31,214 nt of DNA from IMG/VR virus record IMGVR_UViG_3300045581_000864, positions 1 through 31,214 of that record. One strand, written 5' to 3'. Numbering within the stretch: position 1 is the first letter of the stretch; each line of letters opens with the position of its first letter. The position numbers and the translations under genes are program-made. Source of the stretch: a virus. The notes below the pieces were generated by a model. It ran no database searches. It saw only the letters and a program-made list of their open reading frames with translations, and had not been told where the DNA came from. Below, piece by piece: positions 24,043-31,214 of the stretch.

Positions 24043-25467
24043 ATGCTTAATTACTTTTTGATAATTGTCTTTTTTGGTTATTTAATATTTGAATCAGTTC
24101 GTTCTTACAGAGAAGTAAAGAGTATTAATGCTTTTTCGTTAGGAATAAGGTCAATATCTACATATGCTTTAGGAGCTACTATTACTGCAACTTGGATAAG
24201 CGGTAGTGGTTTTATAATTGATTTAACTGAATTCTATTCCAGAGGATTTATTCATTTTTTTGAATCAATCGGAATGTGTTTTGGTTTATCAATAATGTCG
24301 TTCTTTTTAGTTCCTAGAATGACAAAATATTTAGGTAAAATATCAATAGCAACAGTTATGGGGGAAGAATACGGGCAAATAGTAAGAGTTATTACAGCTA
24401 TTTGCGGCTGTATTAGGGTTTCTGGAGGGCTTTATATTCAATTCAAAATTATGGGACAGGTTCTTTTTTATTTATTCCCTTATGGGAATGAATTTATTTG
24501 GACTTTTATAAGCAGTGCTATAGTCATTTGGTATTCCTTTGCTGGTGGGATTAACTCTGTTGTACATACAGATAAAATACAAGCTCTATGCTTTGGAGCT
24601 TCATTAATAATAGGAGTAGTTTTAATGCAAGCTAATATTTTACATACTCCCTATACCCCTGATGTTTCAGATAATCTAAATCAGCAATTTACTTTTTCTC
24701 ATTTATTAACTCTTAGTAACGAGCAACTGTTAGATTCTTTATTACTTTTTTTATACTTTATAATACCAGGAATTGAACCTTCCACAATGCAAAGAATATC
24801 TATGGGAATTTATATAAACCAAGTAAAAAAAGCTTGGTTTTACTCAGTTTTTTGGATTGGACTCGCTTTGAGTTTATCCTGTTATTTTTCTTATCTAGTT
24901 TATCAAATGAATCCTAATTTACAAAAACCAGAAATATTACCGTATGTTATGAATATTTTTGAGATTGATGGAACAAGAGCAATATTAGCTATAGGTATAA
25001 TTTCAATGTGCATGTCCACAGCAGATTCAAATTTAAATATTGGAGCAATATTAATAGCAAATGATACTTATAAATGCAATACATTAACTCCTTATCAAAA
25101 GTTAGAATTTGCAAGATGGTCTACCCTTATAATTGGTATTGTTTCATTAATATTTTGTTTAAAAAAAGGTTCTTTTTTACAAATAATTTTATTTTCAGCG
25201 ACTTTCTATATGCCTTTAATTACAGTACCTTTATGGGCAGCAATATTTAATTTTAAAACTACTCAAAGGTGTTGCCTTATAACTATGTTTTTTACATCTA
25301 TTTATATAGTTATATATAAATTCATACTACATCCCGACTTAAATATTATTGCATATGCTATGATTTTTAATGGTATTACTTTATTCAGTACTCACTATAT
25401 CTTAGAAAAATGGGAATTGTTAAAATGCTTCGGTATTAAAAGTAAGTTAAAAAAAACTATGATATAA
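24043..25467 (+). CDS. Sodium:solute symporter family transporter
   Basis: 474 residues with about 12-13 hydrophobic segments. SSS family marks are clear: GGINSVVHTDKIQ at 168-180, QRISMG near 250, and the Na+-site MSTADSNLN at 324-332, followed by ANDTYK. The protein starts MLNYFLIIVFFGYLIFESVR with no signal peptide. It has no fused histidine kinase domain. Such carriers import amino acids or other small solutes with sodium; substrate is not predictable. It is very AT-rich (about 30% GC) relative to the phage block. It may have been captured from the host; the next gene on the same strand is another transporter. Confidence 0.88.
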   Translation: MLNYFLIIVFFGYLIFESVRSYREVKSINAFSLGIRSISTYALGATITATWISGSGFIIDLTEFYSRGFIHFFESIGMCFGLSIMSFFLVPRMTKYLGKISIATVMGEEYGQIVRVITAICGCIRVSGGLYIQFKIMGQVLFYLFPYGNEFIWTFISSAIVIWYSFAGGINSVVHTDKIQALCFGASLIIGVVLMQANILHTPYTPDVSDNLNQQFTFSHLLTLSNEQLLDSLLLFLYFIIPGIEPSTMQRISMGIYINQVKKAWFYSVFWIGLALSLSCYFSYLVYQMNPNLQKPEILPYVMNIFEIDGTRAILAIGIISMCMSTADSNLNIGAILIANDTYKCNTLTPYQKLEFARWSTLIIGIVSLIFCLKKGSFLQIILFSATFYMPLITVPLWAAIFNFKTTQRCCLITMFFTSIYIVIYKFILHPDLNIIAYAMIFNGITLFSTHYILEKWELLKCFGIKSKLKKTMI

Positions 25468-25569
25468 AAACAAATATATAAGAAAATATATCATAATTTT
25501 AATTACACTTAGTTGTAATGCACCAGCTGTTGATATTTGATTGATTATAACAATTAATTATCTATCCAT

Positions 25570-26880
25570 ATGGAAGCAATAGAGCAAAAAAGTCTTACAA
25601 GAGATCAAAAAGAAGCTGTTGGGTTGTTATCCATAGGCACATTTTTGGAGTACTTCGACCTTATGTTATACGTTCACATGGCAGTACTTCTTAATGAGTT
25701 GTTTTTCCCAAAAACTGATCCTTTTACTGCTTCCCTCCTGACAGCATTTGGTTTTTGTTCTACATATTTGTTAAGACCATTTGGTGCATTAATATTTGGC
25801 TATATTGGCGATAATATAGGACGCAAAGCAACTGTTATAATCACTACCCTACTCATGGCATTTTCTTGTTTTGTTATGGCGATTTTACCAACTTATGCCC
25901 AAATAGGTATTGCGGCTTCATGGTTAGTAACAATATGTCGTATTGTTCAAGGTATGTCATCTATGGGAGAATTTATTGGAGCACAACTATATTTAACTGA
26001 AATTACTAAACCTCCTATACAGTATCCGATAGTATCACTAACTTCCGTATTTTCGGTATTAGGCGGGACGGTAGCATTGGCAGTATCTTCATTAGCTACA
26101 AATTCTTATATTGATTTAAACTGGAGAACTGCATTTTGGTTTGGGGTAGTTGTAGCTTTAATAGGTACTGTTGCACGCACCACCCTAAAAGAAACTCCTG
26201 AATTTGCTAACGCACAAAAAAGGATTACAGGGATTCTTAATAAGAATCAAAAAAAAGAATTACGGAATAACCCTCTTTGGGTACAAGAGAGTAAAAATGA
26301 TAAAAAAACCTTGCTTCTATTATTTACTCTGGATTGTGGGTGGCCGGTATGTTTTTATTTTAGCTATATTTTTTGTGGTAATATATTAAAACAAGAATAT
26401 GGATTTTCTGCGGGCGAAGTATTGCATCAAAACTTCGTAGTATCAATGGTTCAATTTATTGGAACAATAATTTTAAGTTTTATAAGCTATAAAATTTATC
26501 CACCTAAAATTGTTAAAGTAAAGTTAGGGATTTTTATAATGATAGCTTTAATAAGCCCTTTTTTAATGAATGTATTTCATAGCTCTTATATTATTTTTTT
26601 TATACAATGCTGTTTTTTATTATTTGCATGTGATTATACTCCTGCAATGCCAATAACTTATAAGCATATCTCTATATTACGTAGGTTCACCTATAGTTCT
26701 TTGGCTTATGCAATATCAAGATCTTTTATGTCGATTATTACTTCATTTGGATTAGTATATTTATTCGAGTATTGTGGGTACTTCGGAATTCTAGTTGTGT
26801 TACTGCCGGTAGTGACAGTTTACATTATTAGCATTAATCATTTTGATAAATTAGAGAAAGAGGCTGGTAATTATCATTAA
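25570..26880 (+). CDS. proP: MFS transporter, ProP (proline/betaine) type
   Basis: 436 residues with 12 membrane segments. The start (TFLEYFDLMLYVHMAVL) and RPFGALIFGYIGDNIGRK at about 69-86 are typical of the metabolite:H+ symporter branch that includes ProP and KgtP. Motif A is GYIGDNIGRK. Rickettsia genomes carry many such genes, often near mobile elements. Loss or gain of this carrier changes uptake of host osmolytes or metabolites; the substrate here is not determined. Its last 47 bases overlap antisense with the SpoT-like gene. The length is slightly longer than average with an intact C-terminus. Confidence 0.88.
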   Translation: MEAIEQKSLTRDQKEAVGLLSIGTFLEYFDLMLYVHMAVLLNELFFPKTDPFTASLLTAFGFCSTYLLRPFGALIFGYIGDNIGRKATVIITTLLMAFSCFVMAILPTYAQIGIAASWLVTICRIVQGMSSMGEFIGAQLYLTEITKPPIQYPIVSLTSVFSVLGGTVALAVSSLATNSYIDLNWRTAFWFGVVVALIGTVARTTLKETPEFANAQKRITGILNKNQKKELRNNPLWVQESKNDKKTLLLLFTLDCGWPVCFYFSYIFCGNILKQEYGFSAGEVLHQNFVVSMVQFIGTIILSFISYKIYPPKIVKVKLGIFIMIALISPFLMNVFHSSYIIFFIQCCFLLFACDYTPAMPITYKHISILRRFTYSSLAYAISRSFMSIITSFGLVYLFEYCGYFGILVVLLPVVTVYIISINHFDKLEKEAGNYH

Positions 26881-27505
26881 AAGAAAAAATATTTATATAT
26901 GGTATTTTTTCAGGGTTTAAATATTTACAAGCTTCTAAACATAGATCTTGTACTTTTTTTCCTGTTGAAATTAGATGTAGGTATTCTGATAATAAAACAA
27001 AATTTATTAAGGTTTCATTGGTAATTTTGTCCATTTTTTCAATGTTCATACTTTTTATAGTCTGTATATTATGCAATCTATCAATTAACTTTATTAACAA
27101 AACCTCTTTATCCCCTAGATGATAACCATTAATTAATACCTGCTCCACACTTAACTTAGTACCATCTGGTCTATCACGGGTAAGCCTATCAACCATTTCA
27201 GCTATTCTTTGCCCAAAACTACCATATATCATCTCTACGGTAACTTCGGTATCCTCGATAATATCGTGTAATATGCTTGCTACTATTACATCGGTTTTTA
27301 GCTTATATTCAGATATCATATAAGCAACTTCTAAGGGATGAGTGTAATAAGGCTCACCGCTTTTTCTTTTTTGCTCGCCGTGATATTTCCTAGCCCAATA
27401 AATAGCCTTATTAATCAAATCAAAATCTAATACATTTTTAGTATCTAAAGACTTCAGTTTTTCTATCAATCTGATTGAATACTGACAAGATACTAAATAG
27501 TCCAT
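26834..27505 (-). CDS. SpoT-like HD-domain (p)ppGpp hydrolase
   Basis: 223 residues with the HD hydrolase motif set: His56 (YTHP), His80-Asp81 (SILHDIIEDT) and Asp142 (KLIDRLHN). No synthetase or TGS/ACT domain follows, so it degrades (p)ppGpp or related nucleotides only, like the short SpoT paralogues common in Rickettsia. It probably damps the stringent response of the host cell. The C-terminal tail (NDNYQPLSLIYQND) is encoded antisense to the end of the proP gene. The gene is transcribed toward proP. Its position in a cargo block with transporters is like that in RAGE. Confidence 0.88.
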   Translation of the reverse strand: MDYLVSCQYSIRLIEKLKSLDTKNVLDFDLINKAIYWARKYHGEQKRKSGEPYYTHPLEVAYMISEYKLKTDVIVASILHDIIEDTEVTVEMIYGSFGQRIAEMVDRLTRDRPDGTKLSVEQVLINGYHLGDKEVLLIKLIDRLHNIQTIKSMNIEKMDKITNETLINFVLLSEYLHLISTGKKVQDLCLEACKYLNPEKIPYINIFSFNDNYQPLSLIYQND

Positions 27506-27572
27506 AATTAAGAATTAATTAATAATATTATTTTAGAATAACCAACTATTTATTCAATTGTAAATGATTTTT

Positions 27573-27600
27573 TTGTATTTACCTAAGGATTTTATATAAC
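27573..27600 (+). promoter_or_regulatory. Possible promoter for the 81-residue gene
   Basis: TTGTAT and TATAAC are separated by 16 bases, about 56 bases before the start codon. A perfect TATAAT at 27619-27624 also exists but lacks a good upstream hexamer. The region is very AT-rich, so chance matches are expected. Confidence 0.3.
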
Positions 27601-27656
27601 CATTATGGATTTTCTATCTATAATGCAAAATTAATTTTTAAAAAATAAGTCAATAA

Positions 27657-27902
27657 ATGGAGTTGTATTTACATTTAGTCAGAAAAGTACTTGCAGTTAT
27701 GGTATCAATAGGTCAAGTAGAATATCGCATGCATGGTAATTTTGTAGGTATTTATAGAGATGGAATATTATTTGTCAAAGTACAAGAAGAAGAACTCTAT
27801 CTCTTAAATGATCATGGTATGTTTGTTAAAGTTGATAATAAGAAACAGGATATTCAGGATAAATTAAGAAAAGCTTATAATCTTGCTTTAGTAGTAGCAT
27901 AA
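27657..27902 (+). CDS. TfoX N-terminal-like small protein
   Basis: 81 residues starting MELYLHLVRKVLAVMVSIGQ. The centre (VEYRMHGNFVGIYRDGILFV, then KVQEEELYLLNDHGMFVKVD) resembles the TfoX/Sxy N-terminal domain pattern RxMFGgyGxYxdgxxFaxxxxdxLYxKv. In gamma-proteobacteria TfoX promotes competence genes; a stand-alone N-terminal copy has no clear function. It has no clear ribosome site. The region next to it holds the start of a restriction-modification block. Family assignment moderate. Confidence 0.5.
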   Translation: MELYLHLVRKVLAVMVSIGQVEYRMHGNFVGIYRDGILFVKVQEEELYLLNDHGMFVKVDNKKQDIQDKLRKAYNLALVVA

Positions 27903-27996
27903 TATCTGTTAGCCTTTAATCTTAAAAACCCAGTAGAACTAAGCTTTGTTTCGTGTTATATTGATGCTTAATAAAAGATAGAGAAGTAGAATAAAT

Positions 27997-28015
27997 AATT
28001 ATAGTTACTATAATT
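27997..28015. promoter_or_regulatory. 8-base dyad upstream of the methyltransferase gene
   Basis: AATTATAG and CTATAATT flank three bases, about 63 bases before the GTG start. It overlaps a TATAAT, so a protein bound here would block transcription. Type II restriction-modification genes are often autoregulated, but an AT-only dyad is weak evidence. Confidence 0.3.
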
Positions 28016-28077
28016 TAAGATTTATCAGTGATGATTGAATCAGAAAATATATTCTTTAAATTCAAAAAAATAATAGT

Positions 28078-29013
28078 GTGTATAAATTCGTAGATTTATT
28101 TTGTGGTATTGGTGGTTTTAGAGTTGCACTGGAGGAACGAGGACTTGAGTGTGTATATTCTTGTGATATAGATAAAGATGTCCAAGATGTTTATTATAGA
28201 AATTTTGGTGAAAAACCTGATGGAGATATAACAGAAGTTTCAGAAAGAAAAATACCAAAACACGATATTTTATGTGCTGGTTTTCCTTGTCAACCTTTTA
28301 GCATTTCAGGAAAAATGGACGGAATGAATATTCAAAATGGACGTTTATTTTATGAAATTATAAGAATTGCACAATATCATAAACCGGTTGTACTGTTACT
28401 TGAAAATGTCAAAAATATCCTTTCAATAGAAAATAGTAATGTGATTAAGACAATAGAACAAAAAATTGATGAGATAGGTTATAAAATGTATAAACATGTT
28501 TTAAATGCTTCGTTTTTTGGTGTTCCACAGGCAAGAGAACGTGTTTATTTTGTTTGTATACGGAAAGATTTAAAAAATGATGTTAAGCTTAAATATTCAC
28601 CACCAAAAGAGACAAATAAAAAAATATACCTTGAGGATATACTTGAAAAAGATATTGATAAAAACCTCTTTATTAAAAGAAATGATATTGTAATAGAAAA
28701 AGAAGTTTTTGATAGAGAATTAAAACCATTGCGGATAGGTTATCTTAACAAAGGAGGACAGGGTGAGCGAATTTATAGTCCTTTAGGTCATGCAATTACA
28801 ATTTCTGCTTTTGGTGGTGGTGCTGGTGCAAGAACTGGATTATATCAAATAGGTGATAGAATACGTAGATTATCAATTAACGAGTGTAAATCTATAATGG
28901 GATTTAATCAGAGTCATTACGTATCAGAAAATTTAAAGGGTTATCAACAGCTCGGTAATGCAGTTATACCAAAAATGATTGGTAATGTTTGGGATTCAAT
29001 TAAAGTTACTTAA
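28078..29013 (+). CDS. C5-cytosine DNA methyltransferase of a type II restriction-modification pair
   Basis: 311 residues from a GTG. All C5 motifs are present in order: FVDLFCGIGGFRVALEE (I), GFPCQPFS (IV, Cys70), ENV at 109-111 (VI), QARERV at 151-156 (VIII), and QLGNAVIP at 291-298 (X). The target region carries GYLNKGGQGERIYSP and AFGGGAGARTGLY, as in standard restriction-partner enzymes. The gene is more AT-rich than the other cytosine methyltransferase and is not closely similar. It is followed after three bases by the presumed restriction enzyme gene, so it protects the same site. Confidence 0.92.
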   Translation: MYKFVDLFCGIGGFRVALEERGLECVYSCDIDKDVQDVYYRNFGEKPDGDITEVSERKIPKHDILCAGFPCQPFSISGKMDGMNIQNGRLFYEIIRIAQYHKPVVLLLENVKNILSIENSNVIKTIEQKIDEIGYKMYKHVLNASFFGVPQARERVYFVCIRKDLKNDVKLKYSPPKETNKKIYLEDILEKDIDKNLFIKRNDIVIEKEVFDRELKPLRIGYLNKGGQGERIYSPLGHAITISAFGGGAGARTGLYQIGDRIRRLSINECKSIMGFNQSHYVSENLKGYQQLGNAVIPKMIGNVWDSIKVT

Positions 29014-29016
29014 ATT

Positions 29017-29742
29017 ATGGTTAATAGAAATGCTTATGTAGGAAGGAATGTTGAGACTTTGTTTAAAAATTCAATAGGTGATCATAAAGATATTTGTGAA
29101 ATAATACGTTCTATTTTTAAAATTAAAGGCCATTTTGTAACAGCAATAAGTAGTGGTGTTCATAATGAGAAAGTAGACGTAAAAATAGAGTTTTCTTGTG
29201 GTAGAAATGTTGATGCAAATATAAAGGCATATAAAAAAACAATAGCATATAATCAATTAACAAGAACAACATTAAGGAATTTTTGTGACAAATTTAATTT
29301 ACAGTGTCTTGAACTATTACAAGATTTATTCATAAAAAAAGCAAAGCATATAAACTCAAAACTAGTACCAGAAGACAAACAAAGTGAGATATCATATCTT
29401 TTACAACCAATTGCAAAAGATATGGTTGAATGGTCAATGTCTTATAAAAAGGCTCGTGAAATACTTGTTTTATACGAAAGAATAGAAGGCATCATGTATA
29501 TTTATTCAATGAAAGATGTTTTGAAGAATTTGAATTATGATGTTGTTTTTACTTCCAAAGGTAATATTGCAATAGGTAACTCAATTATAATACAAAGAAA
29601 AGGGGGGAATGGAATTCATATTCACGGAATAAAAGATAAAGGAGATTTAACACATCCAGGTAATAACATTCAATTTAAGTTAAAAATCAGTGATTTTGTA
29701 AAAGAAATGGAAAGTATTAGATTGGGTCAGTATAGTATATAA
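29017..29742 (+). CDS. Putative type II restriction endonuclease
   Basis: 241 residues, lying three bases after the cytosine methyltransferase. The N-terminal part contains YVGRNVETLFKNSIGDHKDI, then VHNEKVDVKIEF and VDANIKAYKKTIAYNQLTRT. The arrangement of Asp54 and, 14 residues on, NIK is compatible with a PD-(D/E)XK-type core. The C-terminal part is Gly/His/Lys-rich near GGNGIHIHGIKDKGDLTH. I cannot name the specificity. Pairing with an adjacent methyltransferase, matching AT bias and intact length make a restriction enzyme the best reading. Its stop lies three bases from the stop of the convergent Rep-like gene. Confidence 0.7.
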   Translation: MVNRNAYVGRNVETLFKNSIGDHKDICEIIRSIFKIKGHFVTAISSGVHNEKVDVKIEFSCGRNVDANIKAYKKTIAYNQLTRTTLRNFCDKFNLQCLELLQDLFIKKAKHINSKLVPEDKQSEISYLLQPIAKDMVEWSMSYKKAREILVLYERIEGIMYIYSMKDVLKNLNYDVVFTSKGNIAIGNSIIIQRKGGNGIHIHGIKDKGDLTHPGNNIQFKLKISDFVKEMESIRLGQYSI

Positions 29743-29745
29743 CCA

Positions 29746-30819
29746 TTAAAGTGAATTCTCTATAAAAAGTAAGTTTTTAAATATCTTTGTCAACGCTTGA
29801 AAACCATCAGTAGTTCTATTCTCTAAGTCATACGCTTTTAGCTCCGTTTCATGGATTAACCTAGGTTTTACTGGTTCTTCCTTAGAAATATTAGCTTTTA
29901 TGCGGAAGTTATCATTACCAGTTTTGACAGCGTCCCGCATCTCAAACACCAGACACTTACCGAAATAAGCTAAAAATTGAGCCTTTGAGCAAAACCTGTT
30001 ATCTCGTCTTTTTGACATATCTAGGAGTATTTCGTTCATAGCGTTTAAGGTAAAATCCCGCCCTGACAGGCTTTGTAATTTGCTTCCATCTTCCTTGGTT
30101 AAGGGGTAATGGTGCTTTAGGTCTTGCGGCTCTTTATACTGGTTAAAACGATAAATTCTTGCATTTGCCTGTGCCATAGCCGGCTTTTTTCGCTTATTAG
30201 AGAGTCTTTTTTTGAGTTTAGGGGAGGTAGTAGGTAAAAATTCTGTGATTTGAGGTTCTACATTTTCCTCTAGTTTATTACTTTTAGAATTTTGTAAAAA
30301 ATTAGATTCTAGATCTATATCTTCAATATTATTATTTTCTTTATATATATAGAGAGGGTCGTTTTGTTGAGCAGAAAATTGCTCGATAGAATGCTCCAAG
30401 TAACCTATATTTTCTAGCTTTGTAAGTTTATAAGAAAACTCGTAACTGAACCGATGTTTTTTGCCGTTATAAGTAATAGAATTATGGTAAGTAATATCTA
30501 GGACAGATTCTAACTGTTTTATGATATTCTGATTTTGCCTTCTTTTGCATAAGGTAATTGAGGAGATATATTTGTGGTTAAAGAATACACGCTTGCCTTT
30601 TTTTAAGCTCTGTATAACTGGGGCAAGAATAGCTTGTGCATCTTTGCTTAAATATTTTGCTTTTTGGCGAATAGCTTTGTTGTTAGCTCTTTTGATTTTA
30701 TCCCAATCAATATACGTTTTACGATAGTGGGCTTTTTCTTTCTCAAAAGAATAGAGTTTGCATAGCTGTTCTTGGGACGATTCCGTAAAGGTTAATTTTT
30801 GCTCTTGTTGTTTTGCCAT
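29746..30819 (-). CDS. Rickettsiales plasmid-type replication protein (DnaA/Rep-like)
   Basis: 357 residues from the ATG at 30819 (MAKQQEQKLTF); extending further upstream is possible but runs into a regulatory dyad. Residues about 38-138 (WDKIKRANNKAI, then SVLDITYHNSITYNGKKHRF) parallel the first Rep-like protein. Residues about 238-312 (YPLTKEDGSKLQSLSGRDF, then TLNAMNEILLDMSKRRDNRF, then YFGKCLVFEMRDAVKTGNDNFR) match my memory of Rickettsia plasmid Rep/DnaA-like proteins. It lacks the DnaA-N-like part seen in the other copy. It is likely a replication initiator or control protein. Its 3' end abuts the R-M pair. Confidence 0.65.
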   Translation of the reverse strand: MAKQQEQKLTFTESSQEQLCKLYSFEKEKAHYRKTYIDWDKIKRANNKAIRQKAKYLSKDAQAILAPVIQSLKKGKRVFFNHKYISSITLCKRRQNQNIIKQLESVLDITYHNSITYNGKKHRFSYEFSYKLTKLENIGYLEHSIEQFSAQQNDPLYIYKENNNIEDIDLESNFLQNSKSNKLEENVEPQITEFLPTTSPKLKKRLSNKRKKPAMAQANARIYRFNQYKEPQDLKHHYPLTKEDGSKLQSLSGRDFTLNAMNEILLDMSKRRDNRFCSKAQFLAYFGKCLVFEMRDAVKTGNDNFRIKANISKEEPVKPRLIHETELKAYDLENRTTDGFQALTKIFKNLLFIENSL

Positions 30820-30853
30820 ATTCTCTAAAAATTTTAATAATTTATAATTTTTT

Positions 30854-30952
30854 AGAAAAAGTGCCTTGACGAAGAGATAATATAACTCTATACTCCAAAC
30901 TATCATATTGGGAGTTTAGGGTGCTTTATCTTTGCAGGTTGGCACTCTTTCT
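30854..30952. repeat. Large imperfect inverted repeat upstream of rep
   Basis: Outer arms AGAAAAAGTGCC (30854-30865) and GGCACTCTTTCT (30941-30952) match at 11 of 12 positions, and a GATAA/TTATC pair follows inward. Inner arms ACTCC and GGAGT (30892-30896, 30911-30915) share the same centre. The total symmetric span is about 99 bases. It could form a nested hairpin in the rep leader, or bind a dimer. Confidence 0.5.
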
Positions 30953-31099
30953 TTTTTCGTTATTGTTTTTAATTTCTAATCTCTATAAATTCTCTCCGTA
31001 ACCTCATAATTTTTACTTAGATAACCAACCACAATAATACATCAATTTTAGAAATCAAGTTTTTCTTGTATTAGTAATTTTATGTTTTTAGGTATTTTT

Positions 31100-31127
31100 T
31101 TGCGTTGAAAAAATTATTTGCTATACT
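31100..31127 (+). promoter_or_regulatory. Candidate promoter for the right-edge gene
   Basis: TTGCGT and TATACT are 16 bases apart, about 50 bases upstream of the partial plus-strand frame; TTGAAA with TATATC is an overlapping alternative. AT-rich surroundings make this weak. Confidence 0.3.
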
Positions 31128-31176
31128 ATATCCTATAAACATTATAATAATGAATATTAATTTAGTTTAAAGATCA

Positions 31177-31214
31177 ATGACAAAATTAGCTTATAGAGTA
31201 GAAATGTATATGGA
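31177..31214 (+). CDS. Start of a plus-strand gene, cut by the window edge
   Basis: An ATG opens the frame MTKLAYRVEMYM, which runs to the last base. Twelve codons are too few to identify a family. A promoter-like pair upstream supports a real gene. It is divergent from the Rep-like gene, a position often taken by a partition or regulatory gene in plasmids; this is speculation. Confidence 0.35.
   Translation, partial: MTKLAYRVEMYM

Larger units (their letters stand above)
30820..31176. promoter_or_regulatory. Rep upstream region with large dyad symmetry
   Basis: This 357-base AT-rich region lies between the Rep-like start and a plus-strand frame. It holds a large imperfect inverted repeat centred near 30903 and candidate promoter sequences for the plus-strand frame. 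No iterons (direct repeats) or DnaA boxes were found by eye. It is the best candidate in the window for a replication-control or origin region, but no repeats prove this. Confidence 0.4.

Noticed and set aside
25458-25495. TATGATATA/TATATCATA inverted repeat at the symporter stop as a terminator
   Set aside because: The nine-base stem contains only one G:C pair and the loop is 20 bases; no T-tract follows. It is more likely a chance AT-rich dyad.
1-31214. CRISPR arrays, tRNA or rRNA genes, IS elements and an integrase
   Set aside because: No regularly spaced repeats, no cloverleaf or rRNA sequence, no transposase or recombinase frame were found on either strand by reading.

Overview
The window looks like a tailed-phage genome, or a phage-derived replicon, from an AT-rich alphaproteobacterial endosymbiont of the Rickettsiales. 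The host assignment is an inference. It rests on the low GC content and on the right-hand genes: a ProP-type MFS transporter, a stand-alone SpoT-like HD hydrolase and two Rep/DnaA-N-like proteins, a combination known from Rickettsia plasmids and from the Rickettsiales amplified genetic element (RAGE).

Layout. From about 23.6 kb leftward to position 1 almost everything is on the minus strand, with 4-11 bp gene overlaps, and reads as one phage genome in the order early, packaging, head, tail. The early block (23606-17760) holds small proteins, a ParB/MT-A70 adenine methyltransferase, a possible PD-(D/E)XK nuclease, a DnaA-N-like replication protein, a C5 cytosine methyltransferase, a DUF669-like protein and a second ParB/methyltransferase fusion. 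The packaging and head block (16557-5409) holds small and large terminase, portal, a zinc-ribbon micro-ORF, a GroES-like protein, a scaffold-like protein, a fibre-like protein, a head-decoration candidate and the HK97-type major capsid protein. The tail block (5412-1) holds a P22 gp4-like adaptor carrying an inserted discoidin-like domain, a patatin phospholipase and two fibre-type proteins, the last cut by the window edge. The TerS-TerL-portal-scaffold-MCP-gp4-fibre order, with no tape measure or sheath gene seen, indicates a short-tailed (podovirus-like) virion. No integrase, lysis cassette or tail-needle gene is visible.

A Phd/VapC-type toxin-antitoxin pair (7911-8524) sits on the opposite strand inside the head block.

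Right of 23.6 kb the character changes. A small winged-helix protein is divergent from a sodium:solute symporter. There follow a ProP-like transporter, a SpoT-like hydrolase whose 3' end overlaps proP antisense, a TfoX-N-like small protein, a type II restriction-modification pair and a second Rep-like gene with a large dyad-symmetric leader. This block looks like accessory or plasmid cargo. Phage structural genes together with two Rep-like genes suggest a phage-plasmid or a prophage beside a plasmid/RAGE-type element. The window alone cannot separate these.
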